64,000 nt of DNA from Branchiostoma belcheri (taxonomy: Eukaryota; Chordata; Leptocardii; Amphioxiformes; Branchiostomatidae). Location of the stretch: NCBI RefSeq assembly GCF_001625305.1, contig NW_017802379.1, positions 10,895,438 to 10,959,437 of the forward strand, read 5' to 3'. A program made the translations under genes and the position numbers. The notes under the pieces were generated by a model that saw only the letters and a program-made list of their open reading frames with translations, was not told the origin of the DNA and searched no databases. Positions 24,801-38,400 of the stretch are shown one piece after another; position 1 is the first letter of the stretch; every line of letters starts with the position of its first letter.

Positions 24801-27800
24801 CTTTGTGATAAAGGTATCGTATGCGCCTATATAGCAGTTAACTGTTCTCTTTCACAAATTATTTATAAATGCTTAAATTCTGTTTTATTTTTAAAAAATG
24901 AACTGGCATAATTTTGTGGCCAGAATTTACATGTATCATGTTTCAGCATTGTTTAGAAATGGCTGTAATCTAAACACATCTGATCAATGAAGTTATAATG
25001 AGATTATAATTACATGTTTGGTGCTCTATATAGCTATTTACATCAATATTAAAAGTGAGCATTTTTAACTCCTGCTTTGATCCATTTTCTTGCAGCTGTA
25101 GATCCACCAATGGACCTGGCCGTAACTGACATCACGGACGAAGGGTTCAAGGTCACCTGGTCTCCATCCCCTGACTCTGACCTTCAAGGGTACCGTGTGG
25201 TGGTCTCCAACCTGGACACGACGACAGCTGTCAATCAGAGCACTGACGAGGCGTGGTTTTCGGTGGTCGGCCTGTCACCAGAGACTACTTACATCATCAG
25301 GGTGACGGCCCTGTTCTCTTCAGGTGGTTGGAGGTCACAAAGCGAGGCGGCAGTGATACCGGCAACCACAGGTAGGGAGGGTCTAGCTGCTGTTGATGAA
25401 TCCAAAGATAGAACTGAACTTATTCTGACTCTCTATTGATGCCAGAACATTGCCAGGGTGTACATTCTGTAGTCATGATGAATAAAAAAATCTGTAAGAG
25501 AAGATATTTTTAAAGCGTGCGTTCTTGCACATGAGGAACTGTCAGCCACAGCCAAAACCATAACTAACATATGTACTAACTAACCAAAGGGTTCATCAAT
25601 GGTTGTATTTAAAAGCTATGGGTAGGCATGTCAAACTTTTCCGCTCCGGCATTGGAATGCGGGGGCGCGCGAGGCAGTAAATATTTTTAAACGATCGTAA
25701 AAAATCAACCGTTTGTATTATGTCAATAAAAATCGTTACCAACAATGTATATGATGTCAGCTATCGTGCCATAGTATTTTTAGTTGAAAATATGGATCAA
25801 TAAAGGAGCTAAAAATCAGCAAAGTTGACAATACGGCCGAAAATCAGCCCCGTTCGGACGCCGCGAACGCGGCACGCTATTTTGAAGCCAGCCGGCGGAG
25901 ACGTCTTCTTCCACTCAAAAGCCACAAACCGCTCGGGCTCGTAGAACTCTGGGAATGATTTGATGTGAAAGGGCAGAGTTCAGGGTTCACGACAGCGGTG
26001 GGACGAAATCGCTACGTCATCGCTGGCGGGAGGTACGAGTCAGTGAAGTGAAGCGTCCAAAAGTATGTGGAAAATTTTGCTATTTTCTTGAATTTAAAAT
26101 TTTGTCGCCCATAGCAACAAATATAGACACCTTGTGGTTATGTTGGTGTAGTTTTTGTTTCATTTGAGGCGAGTTTGAGCTGTGGGTTTAGCGAAACATT
26201 TTGTTAGTTTTTCCCGGCCGCCAGAAAAATGGTGCGTGCAATGCGCGCGGCCGTGAGGGGAGGGGGGCGTTAGATCGCGAACGTTGTCGGTTTAATTTAA
26301 CCTATATTCAAAATAAATTCCGCCGCTCTTTAGTAATATATTTAATGGGTAAGTGTGTTACACTTTTAATTTACGACAATGTGGCATATTTTGGACGAAA
26401 AAAACTTTAGGCCGGATCATCGATCATGAGCTTCTCATTCAGTTGCATGGTCTTTATAAGACTTTATTCAGACATATCGATTCTTTTTTTTTTCTAGTGA
26501 CATACCCTGGGAAGTTGAGCGAAGCATTAGGACTATCTCTAAGCCACCTTGAGGGTGACATACCAGTGAGTGCCCCTTTGGGCAGAAGAAAAATTGTCAA
26601 ACGAGCTTGTGCTGGAGCTTTGCTCATTCATCAAGAAATCTGGACTCAGAGATGAGACAATTATCAAATGGCTAAAAAGTATTGCGCCGTCGGACCTTAA
26701 AGAGAAACTAACACATGCAAATGGGACAAGTGTTCGCACTCACATCTACAAATTGAAGAAAAAGAGAAGGGACCTTGTGATGAAGAAGAAAACAAAGGAG
26801 TTACAGATCTTGATGGCAAAGATGTTTGAAGGCCCCAAACCACTACAAACAAGATGCACAAGCAACATCAACATCAGTAACAGCAAAGCTGTCGGTACTA
26901 GTACATGCTCGTCCAGTCCAGTTGTACCACTACCTGCTTACCCTTTGAAATCTTTAAACAGATTGATAAACTTTTCGCGGGACTTGGTGAAGGAGAACAA
27001 CACATTGGAAGATACATTAGAAACATTGTCAGGGGAGTACGTGAAATGTTTGTCAGAGATGAAACAGAAGACAGCGGAAATCCAAGACTTAAAGGAAAGC
27101 ATGAAGGAGCAAACACGGATGAGTAGAGAGGAAAGAATGAAACAAAACACTCTACTGCTTCAGTTGGAAAAGAGTCAGAAATGACATACAGCCGTTTACA
27201 GAATGCTTTGGTGAAACTGAGCGAGTACAATACTCGCAATGTTAACAAGCGTCTTAAACGAAGAGATGAGAAAATCAAAGCACAGGAGAACAGGATCAAG
27301 ACACAGGAATCAAACTTACAAGAGAAAGACTCTTTGATCAGAGAAAAGGATGAAGAGATAGAGGAGTTGAAGTCTATGGTTGATGTGCTGCAGGAGCAAT
27401 TAGACAATGAAATAAAGAACAAGATTCACGCACAACGGATAAAATCTCACTACAAAATCGCAATGAGATCTCATTCGTTGTGTGATGAAGATACTGTAGA
27501 TTTAGAAGAGAAGATAGCAAACCTAAAAGCAGAGAACAAGGAATTACATGATAACATGACAAAATTCCTTGATTCTGATGAAGTGAAAACTTTTGAAGAT
27601 GGTAGGTTTACCACTGATGTTCGACAGGTTTACATGATGTTACTTAGTATGGACACTGGACTTAACAATGTGGAATGGATCATAAGGACTGTACTGCAGA
27701 AGTTAGGAGGTCTCAAGTGTGGTAGGTTACCAAAATACTCCACAGCGCAAACCATGTTTGCTGAAGCCAGGCGACTTAGCCAGATGCATGTAGCTGACGT

Positions 27801-30800
27801 TGTCAGTAAATCTGATAACATCACTGTGGGTACGGATGGTACCACAAAGAAACATGACAAATTTGGATCGGTGAGTTTTTTCACTCAGCAAGGACAGTTA
27901 GTGGCAGGAGTTACAGAGCAGCTGTCTGGAAAGACCGAGCACCAAGTGGACATGTCAAAAGATGATGCATGATCTGGCAACAGCATGTGGGGCAAGTGAA
28001 GAGGAGATGTGGTGTCCATAAAAACACGATGACTGATAGGCATGTGGTAAACAAGTGCCTGAACAGAAAACTAGAGGATATTAGACAAGAGGCTTTGCCA
28101 AAGGTAGTGAAAGATTGGGACAAGAAGTCTCCCGAAGAAAAGGATGCGATGAAGAATATGTGGAACCACTTCTGTAGCATGCATTTCATAGTTGGCTTGG
28201 CTACATCGGCAGAAGCAGGACTGAAAACATTTGAGAATGCATGCACGTGCACAGATCACAGTTCCTCAGGTGCCACAGGGGCAGAGACGTTCTTCCCATC
28301 ACAAGGAGAATCAGGAGCACATAGGCTAGTTAGAGCCGTCTGCAAGGCATTCTCGCATACTGGAGCCTGTGAGAAGTCGGGACACCCCAAAGAATTTGAG
28401 GCCTTCTTGCAGTCCTGTGTCCCTGCCAAGGTCAACAAACTGATCTCCTTCAGAGGAGAGAGATTCAATGTTCTATTCAAAAATGGTGGGGCAACATACC
28501 ACCATAAAGACGACTTGTTAGCATACCTCGACACGTGCGAGGCACCTAACAGACTCCTACAGGCTGTTAGAGCAGACCTCAGTGTTCCTGTGTATGTAGC
28601 AGGCTGCTGTGCACTGGGTATCATCAATAAGATTGTAACAGCTCCTCTCTGGAGATTGGTAGAATCTGAGAGCAGCATACTGGACATGTGTCAACATTTC
28701 CACCAGTTACACATCAGCTTCAGTTCTTTCATAAAGGATCCAAGCTCACTGATGGAAGGGGAAGCATATTCCCTTCAGTGCAGGGAGAGGATGATGATGT
28801 TTACAAGTCACTGTTCTCGCATGATGATCCTGAAATCAAAAGGCTGACTTGTCAGGCACTGAAGAATATCATGACTGAGTTTGTTGTCGTTACCGAGAGA
28901 ATGCTGAAAGACTACCTTCCAGGGGGAATCTTCCACAACCCAACAGAAGCACAGAGAGAGGAGATGGCTACATGTCCCACAAACAACACTGGTCTGGAGC
29001 GAACATTCGCGCATTTGGACCGGGACGTCAGGTTTTTCACCAAATGCTACGACCCTGACAAGAGAAAGCAAGATAATGTTCCGCTTAAACAGAACAGGAC
29101 AGTACCTGGACACCATACCCATGGAAGAGAAACATACCGTCTTTAAGGAAGCAAGGAAGGCTGCACGTACAGACAGGAAGCTTCACCAAGAGGAGCAGAA
29201 GCAGCTGAAGCTGCATCGTCAGGAGTTGTTGCATGCAAGGATACAAAAAAAAGACACAGAAAAAGGCTGTCAAGGAAGCAGCACTTGAGGCATTGAAAAG
29301 TACTGTAAAACAGCTCGGGCTATGGGACTCAGCAGAACAGATAGAGGCTGGGCTGTTGAAACTTGTCACCAAAAAGTCTAGGATGCTGGCACTGAAACAA
29401 CAGATTAAGTTCAGGAAGGAAGTGCTTGGTGACCGTGTTCATAACAAGTCCTTGTTTCAGTTTTCAAAGGGGGAAAGGCGCTTAAGGAGAATGACTTAAA
29501 ACAGAACTTACTGATACTAGTCAGAAAGTGAGTTAGTATCTGAGTCTCCTGTGAGGAACTTGTACCAATTAGACATTCATAATATTTGTTAACACGGCCA
29601 ATACTAGTTTGATGCTCAAGTACATCTTGCAGGCAATTTATTAATATCATCTGAATTGAAATGCACATATGACAATAAGGTATTAAAAAGCCTTAGCAGG
29701 TAAAATATAGGACTCTAGTTATTAATTAGCATATTTGTTAATTGCAATTGGATATTAAAAGTTATTTAAAGCTGCAGTTACATTTATACACCTTGTTCAA
29801 GTAAGCCAGGTACATCATTGAGTTGCATTACTAACAGCCAATGTATGTGGCTATCATTAACAATGTATACATTTCATTACATCTGACTCATTAGCATATT
29901 GCTAATTAGCATATCTTTAATATGTTAATATAATTCAATAATAAGTTGATATATATATACATTTTCCTGTTGTAATGGGATATACTTAGGTCAACATGCA
30001 AGCAGGTTAACACTTGAAATGTATGTTAGGAACAGATACATTGGATGTAGACAGTGTAATACAAATCATACAAAAATTGGAAAATATTCGAGAATAATTA
30101 AGCTCATTTGCATATTTTGCAATTAGGGAAGACATTGCAAAAAAATTCATATTCTTTAATGTGAATTTAACCGGAATGTAGGATTCAGAAAGTTGCCACT
30201 GCAAGCCCCTTCTACAATTTGTAGCATACTTAGAAAAGCAGCTCACTCATTGGTTGAATGACACTATTGTGCATGAGTAATTAGTTCGGGCTAATGTGCA
30301 TAAGGTAATTAGCATATTGTTGATTGAAATAATTGTTAATTAAGAATATGAATATTACAGTTTGTTCAAATGTCAACAGGTTACTTTGACATTTTATTAG
30401 ACATTATACAAAGAAAAGTGACATGTATCCGGATATGTATATCATATGTTGGTAATTAGGCTTATTTGCATATTTTGGTATTAATCATCCTCAATAATAT
30501 GCTTTATTTACTTCTAAAGGGAATTTAGGACCACAAAATGCCTTTCTAGTATAGAGTTCTGTTCACAATTTGTAGCTTTTGTCACAATTTGTAGGAATCT
30601 CGTTACCCATAAAAATGATGTAATTATGGCTAGATGTAATAATTAGCCTAATTAGCAAAAATGTGTAAACTTTCGTATGTAAAAAGATGAAATTAAAGAC
30701 CTTTGTGGCAAATTGTTTGATCCTAATATGCTGAAAATTTGAAGATTGTAGCATGAAAAGTTTAAGAGTTACAATAAAATGTATGTCAAATATTGTTGAT

Positions 30801-33800
30801 TTATGGTCTCATTTGGTGCCATGACTAATTAGCTTATTCCCATAGGACCAATAGTTAAGCATCTTCCAATGAAAACGTCAAAATCGTAAACTTTAAAAAA
30901 TTCTAAAAAATCTCAACTTTGTCCAATTCTTATGCGAAAGGAAGCATTCTGACCGGAAAAATCTACTCTATAACATGGAATTATTTTTAATAATCCTTGG
31001 CGCCCCCCTATTTTTAGTGTGACATCCCTACTATGGGAGAAGCACTTGATTTAATGTACTATGTTTATTCAACATGCTTGTTCCATATTATTTTGTCCTC
31101 CAAAAAGGAAATATATGCTAAAACCTTAAAATTAGATTTGTATTAGAGTACATTGTACAAATACATTCTCTTGTCTTGTTTTTATCAGTACTGTTCTTAT
31201 TACAAAAGATTTGGAAAAATTCGGTGAATCCTTTTTCCTCTGCCAGCCGCCATATCAACCACAGTTGCACCAACCACAATTCCTGCTGCTACAACCCAGC
31301 AGACAAGTCGGATGACCACCCGCCTTTCCACCAAACCTGCAACTTCGACCGTACAACATGCACATGAGGCTGGATGGGGCGAGGAATCATCTGATGACGG
31401 TAGGCTCCCAGCATTGAAACACTGGAAAGACCATCATTGATTAAATGTATTGAGCACTTTTAGAGTCTATGATGTTCCTATTCAACTTACCAACAATTCA
31501 GTCAGTACTAAAGCATGATCATGATAATTATGCTTTGCTCGATAAAATTTGATGTTCCAATGATATAAGCTGTGTGTTAATATCGTTAAATATACCTTAA
31601 AACTTTAGAAAATCATCGTTAGATAATATATATATACATGTATTATTATTGGCATTTTGATGCTAATGTTTTTATCTACAGCCACCACTCCATCAGCTGC
31701 TGAAACAACTAAGCAGACAAGTGGGATGCCAACATCCATGTCCACCAGACCATCAACTCCAACTCCACAACTCGGATCGGATACCGATGGTATGTCTGTT
31801 TGCCTTTGAGCAAATTCATGGAGCAACCTGGTCACAAGGTTGTACAAAATATGACATAGTCAACATACCACCAACTTAACTAGTGTGATAAAATGTATGT
31901 TTCAGACTGGACAGGTGTAAATGTGCACATAGGCATTTGAAACTATGCTGTTCCTTTGACAGTAGAATCTGATCTTGCAAACCCATCATGCCCTTCAATG
32001 TCAGATCAAGTAAAAGAATGTTGTGCTTTGATGTCATTGCAAAGGTAAGAGATGTGATTGAATGATTCTATTTTCCGTTTTGCAGGAATCACAGAGACCA
32101 TCAGCAGTCCGCCGGGCGGCAACAGGGCAACATCAGCTGATCAGGTAAACTGTGCAGTTCTGCAGCTGAGGGGATTTTAGGGGACCCTTTCTACTCGATT
32201 TAGCAACTATTGAGTGGCCCCAAATGAATTTGTATGAACCATGGCTTTAGAAATAGATAAGGATTCATCCCATGATGTAAGACTATTATTTAAACGACAA
32301 CGAAACTTACAAAACACACAAAGTCTTGTTAATTGAATAAAGCTATTTAATTTGTACTGCCTTTAATTCCTTCCAATAGTATAGAATACAAATTACATGT
32401 ATGTAATAGTCTGACTCTTCTGCAATAATTCCTGTCCAATAGTAAGGCACATTCATGTACTATGTAATATTCAGACTGTCATGCCCTTAATGCCTGTCCA
32501 ATAGTATTAGCACGTATTATGTATTATCCTGACTGTACTCCCTTTATTCCCATTCAACAGGCTCTTGGTAACAGTCTGGAGAGCATGTATGCAGAATCCG
32601 TCACCTCAAGCTCACAGGATGTGCTCCAGATTCTGGCCCAGGTTTAGTCACACTAAAATATCTGTCCGCTATTCTCACAACAACATTATGTCACAGGGAT
32701 CTCCTAAGTAATGTGGAGTATGATGGTGCCCGGGTTAAACCACCCAAGGGGGCTCACGGTGGTCAGATGTATTTGTGCACACTGACCATATGTTTTTATG
32801 CCAATGAACATTCCTGTTTGATATTCTATTATTAGCAGGACTATAGAGAGTCAATGAAACACAGCAGTCACAATAGTAGCAAACTATAAGGTTCTATAAC
32901 TTGGACAGAAACTGGTACAAAATTTTGCTCCTTTGCTATCATGTTAAAAAGTTAAAGAGCCTTCCCGCGTCAAGTGACACATAGGGCGGCGCCCATCTCC
33001 GTTCATTAGCCCTGGGCCACACACAGCAGTCACTACAGGGGGGGGGGGCTAGTCCACTGGTAGTGGTGTGCGTTTAACTCTCATACTCTTCCCCAAATGC
33101 TGAATGCTAAGCAGAGAAAGCAGTATGTACCATTTTTAAAGTCTTTGGTATGACTCGGCCCGGGATCGAACTCACGACCTACCGAAATGCAAGGAGAGCA
33201 CTCTACCCACTTGGCCGTTGCACCGGTCACTATCATGGTATCATGAGAAATTGCCATGAACATATGGTGGTGTGTTTGTATCATAAGAGTTACTGTAGAA
33301 TGTTACATTTACATGAAGCTAGTCGCTAACTACCAACCTTTTCTGTAACTTTGTTGTTCTTTAATGAGAAGGCTGCAGATGTGTCTGGAGATGATGTTGT
33401 GTTGGGGCAGCCGACATCAGCTGCTGAGGAAAAGGCGCAGGTAAGCCATCTTTGATAGTCTGTAGATGTTAAACATTGGGAAACATTTGGGGAATCTGGT
33501 TGGACCAGGTTAAGGAACAAAGGTGTTCAATTTTTGTTTTTATAATCCGTTGTTGTAGATGTGCAGGAAGGCAATTAAAACATTGGCCTCTGAAATGGGT
33601 CGGGCCCAGACACCGCAAGGTCTGCAAAGGATGTCTGAGTTATCATCACTTGTCATTAAGTCCTGTCCTGGCATTCCACAGGAGGATAAGGTACAAGTCT
33701 CTGATGGGAGTTTTACAAAGCTGAACCGTTTGACTCCTCACCTACATCTACAAGCTTGACTACTCATGGAGCTACATGCACACTTGCAACTGTGCAGAAA

Positions 33801-35434
33801 ACTATGATCTTTCTCTTATTCTATATGATTGTGCCTTTTGCTATGCATGGCTAGAGCCATTACTTTATTGTAATTTATGTACATGATTTTGATTTTATAT
33901 GGGCATCCTTTTGTAATGGTTATATCTGCATCAATGAATTTTTTGGACATCATGCCAATGGCTATTCATCTTTCTCTGAAACTTAAATGTGCTAAAAAGA
34001 TTTCATTTTTTGAATGAATCAAAGCCTTTTCTCACATAATCTTTTCACTACAATTGCATTTTAAGTGGAATACTGCCCAACATGTTTGCGTATTGAGATG
34101 CTGGTTTAGCAACAAAATTGATGCTTTCAGACTTAGAAGTCTAGTTTTAAAACAACAGATTTATGCTGCCCTATAGGACATGGCCATGGGTGTTCTGAAG
34201 TTCATCACCAGCAAACTGGACCAGCTGGACATGTCTGACCCGTCGACTGTCCAGTCTGTGGGAGGATGTAAGTACATTATGTCATGTTCACCAGTCGTAT
34301 GGTTCCTCATGTAATGTATCCTCAAGTTTGTTTTTTGTTTGACTGTTTGTTTTAATCCAGGAGAAACATGTCATGTAAAACTTTTGAATGTATTTTTCAA
34401 ATAGTTACTGTGAGAAAACATGTAACAAACACTGACATGCAACAGAAAGAAAGAAAGAAATTATCAAATGAAACTGTTTATTCTGTTGTACTGCAGCTCT
34501 GGTGGAGTCTGTTGGCTCTGTGTTCATTACTTTGATAACGTTTGTTTCTGTTCTACTGCAGCTCTGGTGGAGTCTGTTGGTTATGTGTTCATCACTTTGA
34601 TAACGTTTGTTTCTGTTCTACTGCAGCTCTGGTGGAGTCTGTTGGTTATGTGTTCATTACTTTGATAACGTTTGTTTCTGTTCGACTGCAGCTCTGGTGG
34701 AGTCTGTTGGTTATGTGTTCATTACTTTGATAACGTTTGTTTCTGTTGTACTGCAGCTCTGGTGGAGTCCGTTGGCTCTGTGTTCATTACTTTGATAACG
34801 TTTGTTTCTGTTCTACTGCAGCTCTGGTGGAATCTGTTGGCTCTGTGTTCATTACTTTGATAACGTTTGTTTCTGTTCGACTGCAGCTCTGGTGTAGTCT
34901 GTTGGCTCTGTGTTCATTACTTTGATAACGTTTGTTTCTGTTCTACTGCAGCTCTGGTGGAGTCTGTTGGTTATGTGTTCATTACTTCATTACTTTAATA
35001 ACGTTTGTTTTTGTTCTACTGCAGCTCTGGTGGAGTCTGTTGGTTATGTGTTCATTACTTCATTACTTTAATAACGTTTGTTTTTGTTCTACTGCAGCTC
35101 TGGTGGAGTCTGTTGGTTATGTGTTCATTACTTTAATAACGTTTGTTTCTGTTCTACTGCAGCTCTGGTGGAGTCTGTCGGTTCTCTGTTTGAGGACCCA
35201 AAGAGAAATGAAGAAGAGGCTGATGTGAAGCTCACTTCTGATCTTGAGGAGGACCAGAGTCTCTCTCCAAAGGAGCGCCGTCAAAAGGTGGAAGAAAAGA
35301 AGCAGGAGAACCAAGCTAAGGTAACAAAAGTCCCTGATGAAAATGATTTGTTTAATGCTTTATTTTACTCTACATTCAAGTATGCTTTATTGGAGAATGT
35401 ATGCTTTATTAGAGTTTATAACCTAATATATAAA

Positions 35435-35471
<37 letters not shown>

Positions 35472-38400
35472 NNNNNNNNNNNNNNNNNNNNATATATATA
35501 TAATATTTTTATCTTCTACCTTAGATTTTGTCAAAAACGCATTACAAGCTTTCCTTCTTTGATTTTAAATCTATAGGATTTAAAACTGAAAAAATTCTGT
35601 GTCAAACATATAATTGTTGACCATAGATACATTTGGTTTTTAAAACCTCCAAAAGACTTTCAAACTTATGTATACTGACCACGACTTGTAAATGTATATG
35701 TATGTGTACACCAACTCTGCCTCAAATAATCTCCATGCTGAAGTAGCCCTTTGGAACCAAACTTGTATTGGTTATGGGGTTAGGCAGCATGGGGAAGGTT
35801 GATAACCACCACGGATTCAGCACTAGGGACAGGGCCATTCACCTTCAGCCTGCTAAGGCAGCCATTTGGCACCAAATATGTATTGCTCACAGAGTTAGGC
35901 AGCAGGAAGAGTCTTAATTTTTCATGGTTGGTGACAGTACACTAAAGTAGCCATTTGGCACCAAACTGTATTGCTAAGGGCACGGTCACATTTCCAAGCC
36001 GGGGCCTGGCCGGGTTGTTTGCGTGAACGAAAAATTAACAATTTGTATGAAGAGTATATACACATAGTGCTCATGGTTAATTTTCTAAAACTTTATTTGC
36101 GTTTTGCTGTCTTATATCATAATTTTCGTTCCACACGACTGCCCGGCCGGGCCCCGGGTTGGGAAATGTGACCGCGCCTTTACAGGGTTAGGCAGCAGGG
36201 AGAAGGTTGAATTAAAAAAAAAACGTATTGATTTTTCATGGTTGATCTAACCAAGCAAATATTTTCTTAAATGGAATGTTATTAGCTATAATGGATATTG
36301 TGTTATAAATATGCATGTTTTGTAACATCTCATGATATTGAAAAAGAACTGAATCATCTAAGTGAGAGTAACTGATCGTGGTGTTTTGTTGGTTCCTTAC
36401 AGAGACGAAGATTTGTCCAGGAAGGTCGCCAGATCCTGGACGGTCTGTTCAACGCCATCATCAGCACCACGAGGCCAGGAGCCCCGGCGGTCACCATCGA
36501 GAGGGGCGGCATCACGCTGCGTGCCCAGAGAATGTGGGGCGACCAGTTTGGAGGCCAGGTCGTGCAGACGGAGGATGGGAGCTTCCAACTTCCGTCTAAA
36601 ACAGCACTTTTCGCGGACTATACTCCGCACAACGTCGCTATGAAGGTACGTGTCATGTCAAGCCCTCAGGTCATCAGTGATCCTTGTCTTTCCTCTCCTG
36701 TGTGATGATGTGAATGGAACAGCTCAATTCCCATCATTGTTTAAAATATTTATTTTAATCCGTCTAATGTATTTGTCATTCACTGTAATTATTCACGGGT
36801 TGTGAGTGAGTGAGTGAGTGAGAGATACATTTTTTGTTAGAATTTGCTAGTGCAAAAATGTCTATTTTCCTTACTTATAGATACTATGCATTTACTCCTA
36901 TCATAATATTAAACCTTGTGTATTTGGATGCTCTTGGAAATCAGTGTAGCTTGACTGAAGGGACTACTCAATTCTGTACTTAGTCTAGATCAGAAAATCA
37001 ACATCATAATATCCTTTTTAGGAAACATTGCAGAATTCCTATAAATCACCATGTTTTTGCATAAATTTTCACATCCTCATAGTTATGAACATTGAATCAT
37101 TGCAGAGGAATTTTGCTTTTACAGGTTACCCAACTGCATTTTTTGGTGCTTGAATCAAACATGAAGTACATATATTTTTTATGTATTTTGTTTATGACAG
37201 AATGTTACAAAACAACATGACCTTTTGAGAATTTTATTTTGTTGTGTTCCAGTTGACGCAGTTTCAACAGAACATTTTTACCTGGGGGCGCGGGGAGTAC
37301 CAACCACGTTCGTCTGTCATGGAACTGTCACTTCAGCAGAACAACTTCCCTGTGTCCTTCAACAACTTGACTGAAGACTTCAACATCACCATTCCGGCCA
37401 AACCCGGAAACAAACCAGCTACAACAACCGTCACCATCCCTGCCCAAGGAAACGGAAGTTCCAGCTACCATTTGCTGAACCTCACCAACGCCGCAGAAGG
37501 CTTCCTGGTCACAATCATCCCGCTGAACACCAGCGTTGTTTACCGTGTGTCGGGCAGGTACGGCGGCCGCCCTGATGACCAAAACTACAACATGTCCACA
37601 GAGACGTACATCCTACCCGAGGAGTGTGCCTTGATGAAAACTCTGAGTGGCGAGGAAGACACAGAGAAGACAGAGGCAAGAATGTTCATCTCGGGAGAGG
37701 ATGGTCCTGTGGATTACTACATCAAGGTCGAAATACTTGGTGAGTAGTTTTCAAACAAAAACGTGCTTGACAGAACTAGAAGGTGAATGTGTGTGCCAGA
37801 TAAAGTGCAATTGTCTTGTCCATAATGATCACTTAACTTGGTTTGTTGATATCTGTTCTTTGTTGTGAAGGAAAGGTATGAATGTGTGATGAATGTTTGA
37901 AGAGGTTTTGAATGTTGATATGTTTCAATCTACAGTGTGATATTTAAATTATATGTAACATTTGATTATAGAAAGTTGCCTTATGTTGATGTTTGCAATG
38001 TTTTGATGTTTACTTGCTTGTCTAGAATCTTATCTAAAATCTCCATTACCAAAATACATAATATTATATTGTGTAACAACATGTTGCGATATTTGAGTAT
38101 TTCTACACTTTTTCAGGACCAGTGACTGAGTGTGGCAGTGAGAAAAGAACCGACGTGAAGGAGCCACACACCGCTGACTCCTACGCCTACCAGATGGAAT
38201 GGGCCCGTTTGGGCTGTGTCTTCTGGAGCGAGACGCAGGAAGCCTGGAGAACGGACGGCTGCTCGGTGGGTACAGCTGCAGACTCTCCTTGGTTTTGGGA
38301 CGACTTCGTTCTTAGTATTCAGAATTGTTATAATAATACATATTATGCTAAATACTTCATTACCAGATGATTTGATTAAAATTTACATGATTTTATGTGA

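Noticed and set aside
25850..26280. CpG-rich block as promoter of a host gene
   Set aside because: It lies inside the borders of the 5.4-kb transposon, upstream of its decayed coding region, and is more simply the element's own promoter.
34468..35228. Series of overlapping small open frames repeating [16 protein letters not shown]
   Set aside because: They arise from the 65-bp acceptor repeat read in the wrong frame; only the final copy leads into a real exon.
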